Shown here: positions 26,332 through 34,563 of the stretch, in pieces
Layout: every line of letters starts with the position of its first letter
Position numbering within the stretch: position 1 is the first letter of the stretch
Assembly (NCBI GenBank): GCA_025927695.1
Contig: JAICLA010000005.1
Location: forward strand, 1 to 34,642
Direction: 5' to 3'
Length of the DNA stretch: 34,642 nucleotides
Source: Terriglobales bacterium
GTDB taxonomy: Bacteria; Acidobacteriota; Terriglobia; Terriglobales; Acidobacteriaceae
Program-made: the position numbers and the translations under genes
Notes under the pieces: model-generated
The model's database searches: none
Told to the model about the DNA's origin: nothing
Seen by the model: the letters and a program-made list of their open reading frames with translations, nothing else

Positions 26332-27274
26332 TCTGCGCCGCCTTATTCTGAGGTTGATACTGCCCTTCCATCGCGCGCAGGAAGATGTCTTCCAGCGAAT
26401 CGCGGCGGTAATTCATCTTGCGTATCTGCACCTGATGTTTCGCTGCGACGGTATAGAGCTCACGCATGGAAATATTTTCCGGCAGAACCATCTTCGCGCG
26501 CCCAGTCGGGAACCATGCGCACTCGCAGCCGAGTTGCTCTACAGCCTGCGTGAAGTTTTCTTTGCTGCCCACTGTCTCCAGCTCAACAAATTTCTTGTTC
26601 GAGCGCCGCTCTTCTTCCAAATTGCAATACGCGGCGATGCGTCCATCTTTCAAGATGAGCGCCTCTTCGCAACACTCTTCCACGTCGCGCAACAAGTGCG
26701 ATGAAAGAATGATGTGGATGCCCTGCGTGTCCCTGATCTCTTTGATGAGCGCGATCATGCGCAAGCGCGCCGGCGGATCAAGGCCGTTCGTAGGCTCGTC
26801 AAGAAAAAGCAGCTGCGGACCATGCACGATGGCCTGCGCCAGCTTCACCATTTGCTTCATACCGAGCGAAAACGTTCCCACTTTGCGATAGCGCGCTTCG
26901 CCGAGTCCCACGTAGTAAAACGCTTCATGCGCGCGCTCAAGAGCTTCGTTCGCCGGCAGCCCGGAAAGTTCCGCCATGTAACGCACGAATCCCACGCCGG
27001 ACATGTCTGCGATGAACGAATCGCTCTCCGGCATGAAGCCGATCACGTGTCGCAATTCTTTTGTGTGGGTGGAAATGTCTTTGCCGAAGATCTTCGCGGA
27101 GCCCGAGGTCGGCGGATAAAAACCGAGCAGCGTATTAATGAGCGTCGACTTGCCGGCCCCGTTAGGACCAAGCAAGCCGATAGCACGCCCCTTGAGTGAT
27201 GCTCGAAGTGAATCGAGGACCTGTTTCGTTCCCAGCCGAACGCTCAGGTCCTCGAGTTCAATGACTGCGGTCAT
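26318..27274 (-). CDS. ABC transporter ATPase (first pair)
   Basis: A nucleotide-binding subunit of about 318 residues. Walker A is [11 protein letters not shown], the signature is [12 protein letters not shown], Walker B is [13 protein letters not shown], and the switch histidine is in [10 protein letters not shown]. The C-terminal 100 residues after the ATPase core ([20 protein letters not shown]) are typical of exporter-type ATPases. ATG at 27274 ([10 protein letters not shown]) is chosen: it lies 4 bases after the stop of the FecR-type gene, while the alternative at 27337 would overlap that gene by 59 bases. Both ATPases in the operon share the NGLDP motif, so they look like an internal duplication. 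Confidence 0.92.
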   Translation of the reverse strand: MTAVIELEDLSVRLGTKQVLDSLRASLKGRAIGLLGPNGAGKSTLINTLLGFYPPTSGSAKIFGKDISTHTKELRHVIGFMPESDSFIADMSGVGFVRYMAELSGLPANEALERAHEAFYYVGLGEARYRKVGTFSLGMKQMVKLAQAIVHGPQLLFLDEPTNGLDPPARLRMIALIKEIRDTQGIHIILSSHLLRDVEECCEEALILKDGRIAAYCNLEEERRSNKKFVELETVGSKENFTQAVEQLGCECAWFPTGRAKMVLPENISMRELYTVAAKHQVQIRKMNYRRDSLEDIFLRAMEGQYQPQNKAAQNGHL

Positions 27275-27278
27275 GCTT

Positions 27279-29912
27279 TTAATACGTTGTTTGCCTCGTG
27301 TGAGTTCCCGAAAAGTGCAGCAATTGCGTGAGCGCAAGGTTGTTTATATCTAATCCAAAGTAACGTCCGGTGGTCGCGACTTCAACGCTCGTGTTATCAC
27401 CATACGCTACCAGTAAGCTGGGTTTCGCATTGTTCACGATGGTCTGGAACGATTGCGACTCATTCGGATTCAGCTGCGCAGCCAGCGGTTGCGCAACGCT
27501 CACTAGATTCTGATACAGGATGCCAGATGCATTGGTGTGGTCATCCTTCGGCAGAAGTGAGGTGAATGTCTGGGACTTCGCAAGCGTCACCCCGCTCTCG
27601 CGCACCTTGATCGCCTGGAGGATCAGAGCGCGCGACGGCCCAGCCACCAGATAACCGGAGTCGTAGGTGTAATCCACCTCTATCGGCATGCCCACCTTGT
27701 TCGCTGACTTGATCGCATAGTAGACGCGGCCATCTTCCTCGGCTTGATCGAGAGTCACGCCCGGTCGCCCATTTTTTGTGGCTTCGTCGTTCAGTTTCTG
27801 AATGATCAAACCGATGGTCGATTGCAGCTTGCTCTGGTCGTTCACCTCAGCAATGAACTTCCATGATGGAGTCGGCACAACAGGTCCGTCGATGGCCAGC
27901 GTGAAGTCTCCGCCCAGCGCCGCGGCGAGATCATCACGCATGTCAAAGTTCATCTTCGATTGGAACTCGGCGCGCTTGGCTGCTGGATCGCCACCGGTGG
28001 CAGTGATGATTGCGAATACGTCATCCATCATCAGCGCGGGTGACTTCACCGCTCCAGCGAATACTACCGCTGCGTCGGGCGACACGTAATCCAATGAACC
28101 AATGCCTGACGGTCCAGCCAGCCATGACGCGACGCCGGTGCGCTCACTACCGAAGGTCAACGTCGCCCGGGTGTCCATAGCGCCATTGACTTCGCGGCGT
28201 TTTGCAACAAGGAACCGCGCAGCGCCGAAGCCTGATTGTTCAAGTCCAGCATCGTGTGTCGGAGTCACTCCGCGTGCGGCAGCTCGCGCCTTCTGCTGAC
28301 TGATCATCTGTTCAAGGTTCGCGGCAAACAACATTCCGGCGCCCTCTTGATATCCAGCCCTCACCGCCTGACCGAACGCACTTGCAGCGAATCCCGTATT
28401 GCCGGTTCCCTGCGCATGTTTAGCAGCAAGTGTTTGCAGAAGCTGTCCGTCACTTGATGCTATCAAGAGGTCTTTGCCCGCCATGATAGCCAGACCGTTC
28501 TGCGGAAGGACTGCGCTGGCGACGTTATCATCACTCAAGATCGCAATGTCTTCGCGCTTCGTCGAATCCGGCTGTTCCTTTTCAAGTTCGCTCTGCAAGT
28601 AGTCGCGCAGTCCAGGGCGTGTTACCGGAGCCATCACCACGAAGGCCACATTCTTGCGGTACGGACTCGGCACCAGCATCACGACTGCTTCATTACCCAG
28701 ATACTGCCCCACGGTTTGTATCCGGTCGATCATCTCCTGGAACTTGGCATTATCTTTGCCGACATTGTTCTGGCCCCACCACTGCTTCAGGACCGCACTG
28801 GTCGCCATCTCATCCTGGAACATCTTGTTGGCTTCCGCAATCTGCTCGCCGTAGTTGGGGATGCTGGCGTAGACCACCGCGCCTTCAGGAGCAATGGGCA
28901 AGATCTGGCTGTCATATCGCAACGCCGGTGAAGGAATGCCCTCAAACTTCTTCTGCAGCTTTGAGAACTCGGCCAACAGAGCAAGATGCTGTTCGCGATT
29001 CTGGCTCCATGAGATCTCCTCCTCGATCGGGACTTCGCCCATCGCGATGCTGGTGGCCACCTGGTCGCCGGAGTGCAGCACGCTTTCGCCGCCACCGTCA
29101 TCCACGTGTACTTCGCCTTCGATCACCGAGACGCGCGTGCCTTTCATGCCGCTGTCCACTGAAAATACTGTGCCGGTCACGGCGACCTTGGCCGAATCCG
29201 TAGACACATATAAATGTCCATGCTGCTTGGCGGCTTGCACGATGATGCGTCCGCGGCCGAGTCTGATCGTCGTCGCGCGACGCCGCGCCGCGACTGAAAA
29301 CTCCGCGCGCTCATTCATCTCAACCAGCGAGCCATCGAACAACTTCACAATGGCGTGCGCTCCGCCACCTGTGCGGACAATGTCGCCTTCGTTCACCTGC
29401 ATGCCCGGAAGCAAAGGACGCTCCGTATTCGCGGCGATCAAATAGACCGGCCCTTGCGCCGATTGCAGTTGCGCGCGGTCACCGGGAAGAGGTGCGAGAT
29501 AGAAATTCAACGCGAAACCGGAGATGCCGACAACCATCAGCAGCATCGCCGCGATAGCGAACCGCTGCGAATTCCAGAACGGCGCACGCGTCTCTGCAGT
29601 CTGCTTCCACTGCCCCACGGACACGACTGAATCCTGCTGATACATGCAACGGCAGTTCACGCACTCATGCATGTGGTCTTCCACCAGCAAAACGCGCTCG
29701 CGAGAAAGGCTCTGCGCGCGGAATGCCGGGAACAATGCTCGCACATCTTCGCAACCGGAGATGCGTACCGCATTTGCACCAGCTTGAACGCCGCTGATCT
29801 TATTCCACACGCGCTCGCTGGCGGCTTGCGCTAAAACTTCAGGCGCTTCATCACGCCGCATGGCGTGGATGGCTTCGTCGAGAGGATTCTTGTTCTTTTT
29901 ATCGTTGTTCAT
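27279..29912 (-). CDS. FecR-type anti-sigma membrane protein with giant extracytoplasmic domain
   Basis: An 877-residue protein that probably holds the neighbouring sigma factor inactive and senses the envelope. Cytoplasmic residues 1-115 contain H80-x3-C84-x2-C87 (HMHECVNC), the zinc-binding anti-sigma motif. One TM helix spans about 117-139. A FecR-like beta domain follows (about 150-290: [38 protein letters not shown]). Residues about 325-877 form a large region resembling DUF3352-type substrate-like domains, with alternating KFxEMIDRIQ helices and SWKFIAEV strands; I cannot place it firmly. FecR-type proteins normally end near residue 300. It starts 12 bases after the sigma gene. Regulated proteolysis or ligand binding outside the membrane are the possible triggers. 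Confidence 0.82.
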   Translation of the reverse strand: MNNDKKNKNPLDEAIHAMRRDEAPEVLAQAASERVWNKISGVQAGANAVRISGCEDVRALFPAFRAQSLSRERVLLVEDHMHECVNCRCMYQQDSVVSVGQWKQTAETRAPFWNSQRFAIAAMLLMVVGISGFALNFYLAPLPGDRAQLQSAQGPVYLIAANTERPLLPGMQVNEGDIVRTGGGAHAIVKLFDGSLVEMNERAEFSVAARRRATTIRLGRGRIIVQAAKQHGHLYVSTDSAKVAVTGTVFSVDSGMKGTRVSVIEGEVHVDDGGGESVLHSGDQVATSIAMGEVPIEEEISWSQNREQHLALLAEFSKLQKKFEGIPSPALRYDSQILPIAPEGAVVYASIPNYGEQIAEANKMFQDEMATSAVLKQWWGQNNVGKDNAKFQEMIDRIQTVGQYLGNEAVVMLVPSPYRKNVAFVVMAPVTRPGLRDYLQSELEKEQPDSTKREDIAILSDDNVASAVLPQNGLAIMAGKDLLIASSDGQLLQTLAAKHAQGTGNTGFAASAFGQAVRAGYQEGAGMLFAANLEQMISQQKARAAARGVTPTHDAGLEQSGFGAARFLVAKRREVNGAMDTRATLTFGSERTGVASWLAGPSGIGSLDYVSPDAAVVFAGAVKSPALMMDDVFAIITATGGDPAAKRAEFQSKMNFDMRDDLAAALGGDFTLAIDGPVVPTPSWKFIAEVNDQSKLQSTIGLIIQKLNDEATKNGRPGVTLDQAEEDGRVYYAIKSANKVGMPIEVDYTYDSGYLVAGPSRALILQAIKVRESGVTLAKSQTFTSLLPKDDHTNASGILYQNLVSVAQPLAAQLNPNESQSFQTIVNNAKPSLLVAYGDNTSVEVATTGRYFGLDINNLALTQLLHFSGTHTRQTTY

Positions 29913-29924
29913 AATGGTCGCTCG

Positions 29925-30422
29925 CTATCGCTTGAAATCTTTTTGCAACTGCCTGCGAACACGAAAGAGAGTTACGGCCACCGCTGCTTGCGAAGTGCCT
30001 AGCATCTGGGCGATCTCTTTGTTGCTGTGCTCTTCCACATAACGGAGCACGAACATCTCCGCATGTTTCGGATTCAGCTTGGCCAGTGCCGCACGCAATT
30101 GCGCGCGCAACTCCTGGTCATGAGAATTGCCTGTGGGCTCCGGCGAGTCTTCCAGCGCTTGCGCATTGGCAGATTGCCGGCTGCGCAAAATGTCGAGTGC
30201 AGCATTAAGCGCCGCGCGATACAGATAGCTGCCAGGATTAGCGATCTCTGTCTCTTCGCGCCGTGCCAGTCTCAGAAAAACCGTTTGCAAAACGTCTTCT
30301 GCGTCCGCCGTGTTGCCGGTCACACGATAAGCAGCGCGAAAGACTTGCATCCGATGCTTCCGGAAAGCCTCTTCCAACCCGCTTTGCGTATCTACCGGTG
30401 ATATGGCCAATGCTGCACTCAC
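29925..30422 (-). CDS. ECF-type RNA polymerase sigma factor
   Basis: A sigma-70 family factor of the extracytoplasmic-function group, with only regions 2 and 4. Region 2 is near YRVTGNTADAEDVLQTVFLR; region 4 is LAKLNPKHAEMFVLRYVEEH followed by the helix-turn-helix HSNKEIAQMLGTSQAAVAVT and the basic end FRVRRQLQKDFKR. GTG at 30422 is preferred: AGGTGG lies 8 bases before it, while the GTG four codons upstream (30434) sits directly beside the same purine run with no spacing. It is first in the six-gene operon, so it probably controls its own expression together with the ABC genes. The target promoter is unknown. Confidence 0.92.
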   Translation of the reverse strand: MSAALAISPVDTQSGLEEAFRKHRMQVFRAAYRVTGNTADAEDVLQTVFLRLARREETEIANPGSYLYRAALNAALDILRSRQSANAQALEDSPEPTGNSHDQELRAQLRAALAKLNPKHAEMFVLRYVEEHSNKEIAQMLGTSQAAVAVTLFRVRRQLQKDFKR

Positions 30423-30430
30423 TCTTTTCC

Positions 30431-30436
30431 CCACCT
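30431..30436 (-). promoter_or_regulatory. Shine-Dalgarno deciding the GTG start of the ECF sigma gene
   Basis: The minus strand reads AGGTGG, one mismatch from AGGAGG, 8 bases before GTG at 30422-30420. The upstream GTG (30434-30432) lies inside this run and so lacks a usable site. Confidence 0.6.
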
Positions 30437-30569
30437 TTTCCGCGTTCTTGCCCAGATAACGGCTGGAAAAGGTGAAGTATTAACAACGATGTTTGAAGTA
30501 CGAGTTTATCTGGTGAAAGTTCAGAGCCCGAAGGCAATGCCGATTCCTACTTATTAACTCTTTCTTTTT

Positions 30570-30608
30570 GTGCAACTTACACGGGCCGTGCAACAGTTTG
30601 GGTGCACC
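30570..30608. repeat. GTGCA-type repeats between the sigma and peptidase genes
   Basis: GTGCAAC occurs twice as a direct repeat (30570-30576 and 30588-30594, 18 bases apart), with the near-palindrome CACGGGCCGTG (30580-30590) between them, followed by the perfect palindrome GGTGCACC (30601-30608). It lies in the 226-base divergent gap between the sigma start and the peptidase start, so it could be a protein-binding site for either gene. The rest of this gap shows no other clear element. Confidence 0.4.
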
Positions 30609-30648
30609 TCTGCCAGCCGCCCCCGCCTTATGCTAGGCTCTTTGCTCC

Positions 30649-31662
30649 ATGTATCTCTTCGAAAAGACCCCGGCGGATGTGAGAGACGTACTCACCAAGC
30701 CCATCCGCGATCTGAACCTCAAGATCGAGGGTTCATCCGTCGAGAGATTCGTGCAACAGCTCTATCGCGAACTTGATCGTAAGGGACTGAAGAAGTTTCG
30801 CCCCAAAGTTTATTTAAGCGATGAATGGGGATGCCCTTCTGAAGAACCCGTCATTGGGATTCCCTTCTATCTCGCCGATCCCAAACTGCAAAAGCTTGAA
30901 CGCGAGATGAACGACCTTGAAGATTCGCGCCAGATCATGATGTACCTGCGCCATGAAGCCGGACACGCATTCAACTACGCGTACGAGCTTTACAAGACTC
31001 AGGAGTGGCACGACAAGTTCGGTTCGTTCCGCAAGCCATATCGCGATCACTACAAGCCCGTGCCCTTCTCTCGCCGATTCGTCCGACATATGGAAGGCTG
31101 GTACGCGCAGAAACATCCCGATGAAGATTTTGCAGAGACCTTCGCCGTGTGGATGACGCCGCGCTCGAACTGGCGCAAGCGCTACAAAGGTTGGGGCGCA
31201 ATGGCGAAACTGAAATATATGGAACGCATCGGCAGGAAGTTTGGCGATGCGGATCCTCTGCGTCCGCAAGGCGACGCGGACATTACCGTGGAAGATATGG
31301 ACGATACGGTCGAGCAGTTCTACGCCAGCCACAACGAAGACACGCGTGCGGCTGACGAACTTCTTCTCGACACCGACTTGCAGGACATCTTCAACGTGTC
31401 ACCGCGCAAGCGCAAAGGCGTACGTCCGGCTGCCGACTTTCTACGCGACAACCGCAAAGTGATCACCGACAAACTTACGTACTGGACCGGCGTGCGTCGT
31501 CCGCTGATCAAAAAATTAGTCGACGCGATCGAAAAACGTTCTGACGAATTAAAGCTTCGCGTCGAGTCAGAGAACGAAAAACAGAACCTCACTGAGCTCA
31601 CTGTCTTCTGCACCGCGCTCGCCATGAATTATTTGTCGCGCGGCAAGTTCATACAAAGTTGA
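30649..31662 (+). CDS. Putative zinc metallopeptidase (HEAGH)
   Basis: A 337-residue protein, not named in any pathway I know. H102-E103-A-G-H106 (RHEAGHAFNYAYEL) is a zinc HExxH motif in a predicted helix, and E163 in DFAETFAVWM, 57 residues on, is a good third ligand of gluzincin type. No signal peptide or TM helix is seen, so it is cytoplasmic. The C-terminal third (about 250-337) is basic and helical, with RKRKGVRPAADFLRDN. It lies 65 bases before the ATP-grasp gene on the same strand. It may cut or finish peptides made by that ligase. I recognise a putative zinc-binding metallopeptidase but not a named family. Confidence 0.75.
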   Translation: MYLFEKTPADVRDVLTKPIRDLNLKIEGSSVERFVQQLYRELDRKGLKKFRPKVYLSDEWGCPSEEPVIGIPFYLADPKLQKLEREMNDLEDSRQIMMYLRHEAGHAFNYAYELYKTQEWHDKFGSFRKPYRDHYKPVPFSRRFVRHMEGWYAQKHPDEDFAETFAVWMTPRSNWRKRYKGWGAMAKLKYMERIGRKFGDADPLRPQGDADITVEDMDDTVEQFYASHNEDTRAADELLLDTDLQDIFNVSPRKRKGVRPAADFLRDNRKVITDKLTYWTGVRRPLIKKLVDAIEKRSDELKLRVESENEKQNLTELTVFCTALAMNYLSRGKFIQS

Positions 31663-31727
31663 TTCCCCCTCCCTTTCTGCCCTAGATTTTCATTCCAATC
31701 AGCAGGACAATAGATATAGAGGTGTAG

Positions 31728-32795
31728 ATGAGTCCTGCGAAACTCAAAGTCGCCGTGCTGTACGACCTTTGGGAAGAGGAACCCGTTGCAGTGCCGCATG
31801 AAGAAGTAGAAGAAAAAGCGGCCAAGAACGGGAAGAACGGCAAGGCGCCGAAAAAGAAAGCGAAGAAAAAGCCCAAAGAAGATCGCGACGAGATCTTTGA
31901 GGCGCTGGAGAAGCTCGGTCACGAGCCTTTCTACCAAGTCCTCGACGGCACCAAGGGCTCGCTCACTTCACTCGGCCGCTGCGGCGCGGACCTCGTCTTC
32001 AATCTCACTGAATCCTACGGCGGCGACGATACCAAGGACATGAACATCGCCGCGTACATGGATCTTATCGGTATTCCCTACACCGGCACCGGTCCGCGAG
32101 GATTATTTCTCGGACAGGAAAAATCTGTCGCAAAAAAACTCTTCCAGTTTCACGGCGTGCGTACTCCTATCTTTGCCACCTCTTATAAAGGAATGCTTGA
32201 TCACTCGCATGACATTGGCTTCCCTCTCATCGTGAAGCCCATCGCGGAAGACGGGTCCATCGGCATCGACGGCAACTCCGTGGTGGAGAGCGTGAAGGAA
32301 TTAATGGAGCGCATCCATTACATCCATGAGGAATTCGATTCGCCCGCGCTCATCGAAGAATACATTGATGGACGCGAGATATATGCCGGCGTTCTTGGCA
32401 ATACAACCCCGGAAGTTCTACCGCTTATCGAACTCGATCTTTCGAAGCTCCCCGCCGGCACGCCTCGCGTCGCCTGCCAAGACGTGAAGTTCGACCGCGA
32501 GACCGAAGCATACAAGCTCACGAAGTCCACTCCCGTCGAAGATCTCGACGAAGAGACCGTAGAGAAACTGAGCGAAACTGCGCGCCAGGCGTTTCTCGCA
32601 CTCAAGTTCCGTGACTATGCCCGTGTCGATATGCGCCTCAACAACAAGAATGAGGTGTACGTCATAGAGGCGAATCCCAACCCATGGCTCGCAAGCTCAC
32701 AGGAATTCGCCATGGCGGCAAAGAAGTCCGGCCGTACCTACACACAGCTGATCGGCGAGATTGTCGATATGGCCTGGGCTCGCGCGCAGCGGTAA
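31728..32795 (+). CDS. D-Ala-D-Ala-ligase-like ATP-grasp enzyme
   Basis: An ATP-dependent carboxylate-amine ligase. The N-terminal domain begins KLKVAVLYDLWEEEP, then carries a Lys/Glu-rich insert (about 25-54, GKAPKKKAKKKPKED) not found in normal Ddl. The centre has IPYTGTGPRGLFLGQEKSV, the ATP-binding lysine K170 (LIVKPIAEDGSIGI with its glycine loop), the hinge EEYIDGREIYAGVLG and the metal ligands D301 (ARVDMRL), E314 and N316 (VIEANPNPW). Length (355) is near Ddl, but the Ddl substrate signature is altered and no cell-wall genes are nearby. The start ATG has GAGG 5 bases upstream. Coupled with the metallopeptidase gene, it is a probable peptide or amino-acid ligase of unknown substrate. 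Confidence 0.82.
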   Translation: MSPAKLKVAVLYDLWEEEPVAVPHEEVEEKAAKNGKNGKAPKKKAKKKPKEDRDEIFEALEKLGHEPFYQVLDGTKGSLTSLGRCGADLVFNLTESYGGDDTKDMNIAAYMDLIGIPYTGTGPRGLFLGQEKSVAKKLFQFHGVRTPIFATSYKGMLDHSHDIGFPLIVKPIAEDGSIGIDGNSVVESVKELMERIHYIHEEFDSPALIEEYIDGREIYAGVLGNTTPEVLPLIELDLSKLPAGTPRVACQDVKFDRETEAYKLTKSTPVEDLDEETVEKLSETARQAFLALKFRDYARVDMRLNNKNEVYVIEANPNPWLASSQEFAMAAKKSGRTYTQLIGEIVDMAWARAQR

Positions 32796-32815
32796 ACATC
32801 CCACAACTCGGACGC

Positions 32816-32844
32816 TAGACTCGCGTAAATCTGTGTGCTATTCT
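32816..32844 (+). promoter_or_regulatory. Promoter for the radical SAM gene
   Basis: TAGACT (32816-32821) and TATTCT (32839-32844) lie 17 bases apart, and TGC before TATTCT makes an extended -10. Transcription would start near 32851. AAAAGG then lies 11 bases before the ATG at 32870. Each hexamer matches 4 of 6 consensus positions. Confidence 0.4.
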
Positions 32845-32869
32845 AGGCGAATAAAAGGCGATACTAGCC

Positions 32870-33895
32870 ATGCCTTCCCCAAAGAACCCTCTCTCACTTT
32901 TTGGCTCTTCGGAGCCGCAGCGTCTAGTCGGGATCGCTCGCCTCGCCGCGCTCGGCGAATCCATTGAAGAAGGTCACAATGTCGAGTACTTCACCATTCC
33001 GGTGAAGTCCCTGCTCAACAAATGCTCGGCCGGCGACCGCATGCCCTTCGATTGGACCATCAACCCATATCGCGGATGCGAATTCGCCTGCAAGTATTGC
33101 TACGCTCGCTACACGCATGAGTTCATGGAGATGCATGACGGCCTGGACTTCGAACGCAAGATCTACGCCAAGCAGCAGAGTGCATGGCTGTTGCGCCAGG
33201 ACTTGCGCAAGGTGAAGCCGGGACAAGAGATAGCCATTGGCACGGCGACTGATCCCTACCAACCAGCGGAGCGCCGGTATGAGATCACGCGTTCGGTGAT
33301 GGAAGAGCTCAGTGTACACAGCGGGCTGTCGATCGGCTTGGTCACGAAGTCACAACTTGTCTTGCGCGACGTCGACGTGCTGAAAAAGATCGCCGAGCGC
33401 AACCGCCTCATCATTCATCTGACGGTCACAACAATGAACATAGAACTCGCGCGAAAGCTGGAACCCCGCGCGCCGCGCCCTGACCTTCGCATGGATGCAG
33501 TGAAGAAGTTGAACGAGAGCGGGATCCGCGCTGCGGTCATCTGCGCGCCTGTACTACCCGGAATAACAGACGCGCCCGCCGACCTCGACAAAGTAGTACG
33601 TGCTGCGAAAAAGGCAGGCGCGGCTTACATCTTCACTAATCCGCTGTTCTTGAAGCCGTGTTCTGCGAAAGTGTTTCTACCTTTCGTGAAAGAACACTTC
33701 CCTTACCTCTATGACAGCTATCAGGTGCGCTACAAAGATGGCGCATTTGTTTCGCCGGCCTATCGCAAACGCCTCACCTTAGTGATGGACAAGCTATGCC
33801 ACAAACACGGCATGCCCGACGGAGCCGAGCGCAGAAAGAAACGCGCCATGCCGGTACGAGAGCTTCCCGGCGAACAGATCAAATTGTTCGGATGA
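32870..33895 (+). CDS. Radical SAM protein, PA0069/Rv2578c type
   Basis: A 341-residue iron-sulphur enzyme using S-adenosylmethionine to make a radical. The cluster motif is C70-x3-C74-x2-C77 in NPYRGCEFACKYCYARYTHE. GTATDPYQPAERRYEITR and VTKSQLVLRDVDVL are shared with the spore photoproduct lyase-related PA0069/Rv2578c group, whose reaction I do not know. It is not a true spore photoproduct lyase, because the gene lies outside any sporulation context and the SPL cysteine near the end is not evident. It ends 17 bases from the convergent udgX, so a DNA-repair link is possible but unproven. Confidence 0.85.
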   Translation: MPSPKNPLSLFGSSEPQRLVGIARLAALGESIEEGHNVEYFTIPVKSLLNKCSAGDRMPFDWTINPYRGCEFACKYCYARYTHEFMEMHDGLDFERKIYAKQQSAWLLRQDLRKVKPGQEIAIGTATDPYQPAERRYEITRSVMEELSVHSGLSIGLVTKSQLVLRDVDVLKKIAERNRLIIHLTVTTMNIELARKLEPRAPRPDLRMDAVKKLNESGIRAAVICAPVLPGITDAPADLDKVVRAAKKAGAAYIFTNPLFLKPCSAKVFLPFVKEHFPYLYDSYQVRYKDGAFVSPAYRKRLTLVMDKLCHKHGMPDGAERRKKRAMPVRELPGEQIKLFG

Positions 33896-33912
33896 ATCAA
33901 CTCTCGCAGGAA

Positions 33913-34563
33913 TTAAGCTGCGCGGCGAACGTGCTTGTGAATGTAAGCTGCGGCAATTTTCAAGTCGGCAATGAACTTTCGCATCTCTTCATGCCGGGCA
34001 TCATCGTCCGGCGCGCGCAGGATCGCGGAAGGATGGACAGTCGCCACCATTACCGGACCATCAGAAGAAGGAATGATTTCTCCCCGCTGTTTGGTCACGC
34101 GAAATGTTCGGCCCAGCACCGACTGTGCCGCAGTCGCACCTAGAAGCACAATGACTTGCGGCTTGAGCGTTTTCACTTCCGCATCGAACCACGGACGGCA
34201 CGCCGCAATCTCCATCGCATTCGGCTTTTTATGGAGTCGACGCTTGCCACGCGGTTCCCACTTGAAGTGCTTCACGATATTGGTAACGTAAGTTTCAGTT
34301 CGATCGATTCCCGCAGCCTCGAGCGCAGTATCCAGAATTTTTCCCGAAGGTCCGACGAACGGTTTGCCTTGCAAGTCTTCTTTGTCGCCTGGCTGCTCTC
34401 CGACCAAGATCACTCGCGCGTGCGACGAACCTTCGCCGAACACGGTTTGCGTCCCACATTTATATAGGTCGCAAGCGGTGCAGCCTTTCGCCGCTTCGCG
34501 CAAAACAGTCAATGACGATCGCGCTGGTATAAACTCTTCCGCGGTGCGAGCCGGTTTCGCCAT
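33913..34563 (-). CDS. udgX: UdgX-type uracil-DNA glycosylase
   Basis: A 4Fe-4S uracil-DNA glycosylase of the UdgX group, which excises uracil and stays covalently bound to the abasic site through a histidine. The 216-residue product shows C28/C31/C36 near the N-terminus, GEQPGDKED (about 55-63, motif 1), the UdgX-specific loop RGKRRLHKKP (105-114), ACRPW with C122 (a cluster ligand), VLLGATAAQSVLG and HPSAILR (177-183, motif 2). His111 matches the covalent histidine of mycobacterial UdgX (KRRIH there, KRRLH here). The ATG at 34563 has no strong Shine-Dalgarno. Its promoter lies beyond or in the last 79 bases, where I see none clearly. Confidence 0.93.
   Translation of the reverse strand: MAKPARTAEEFIPARSSLTVLREAAKGCTACDLYKCGTQTVFGEGSSHARVILVGEQPGDKEDLQGKPFVGPSGKILDTALEAAGIDRTETYVTNIVKHFKWEPRGKRRLHKKPNAMEIAACRPWFDAEVKTLKPQVIVLLGATAAQSVLGRTFRVTKQRGEIIPSSDGPVMVATVHPSAILRAPDDDARHEEMRKFIADLKIAAAYIHKHVRRAA

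Noticed and set aside
28619-29203. 194-codon plus-strand frame antisense to the anti-sigma gene
   Set aside because: Pro/Arg/Ser-rich shadow of the FecR-like coding strand; no start site or motif.
32870-33895. Spore photoproduct lyase (SplB)
   Set aside because: The cluster motif and neighbours fit the PA0069/Rv2578c group better, and nothing suggests sporulation.
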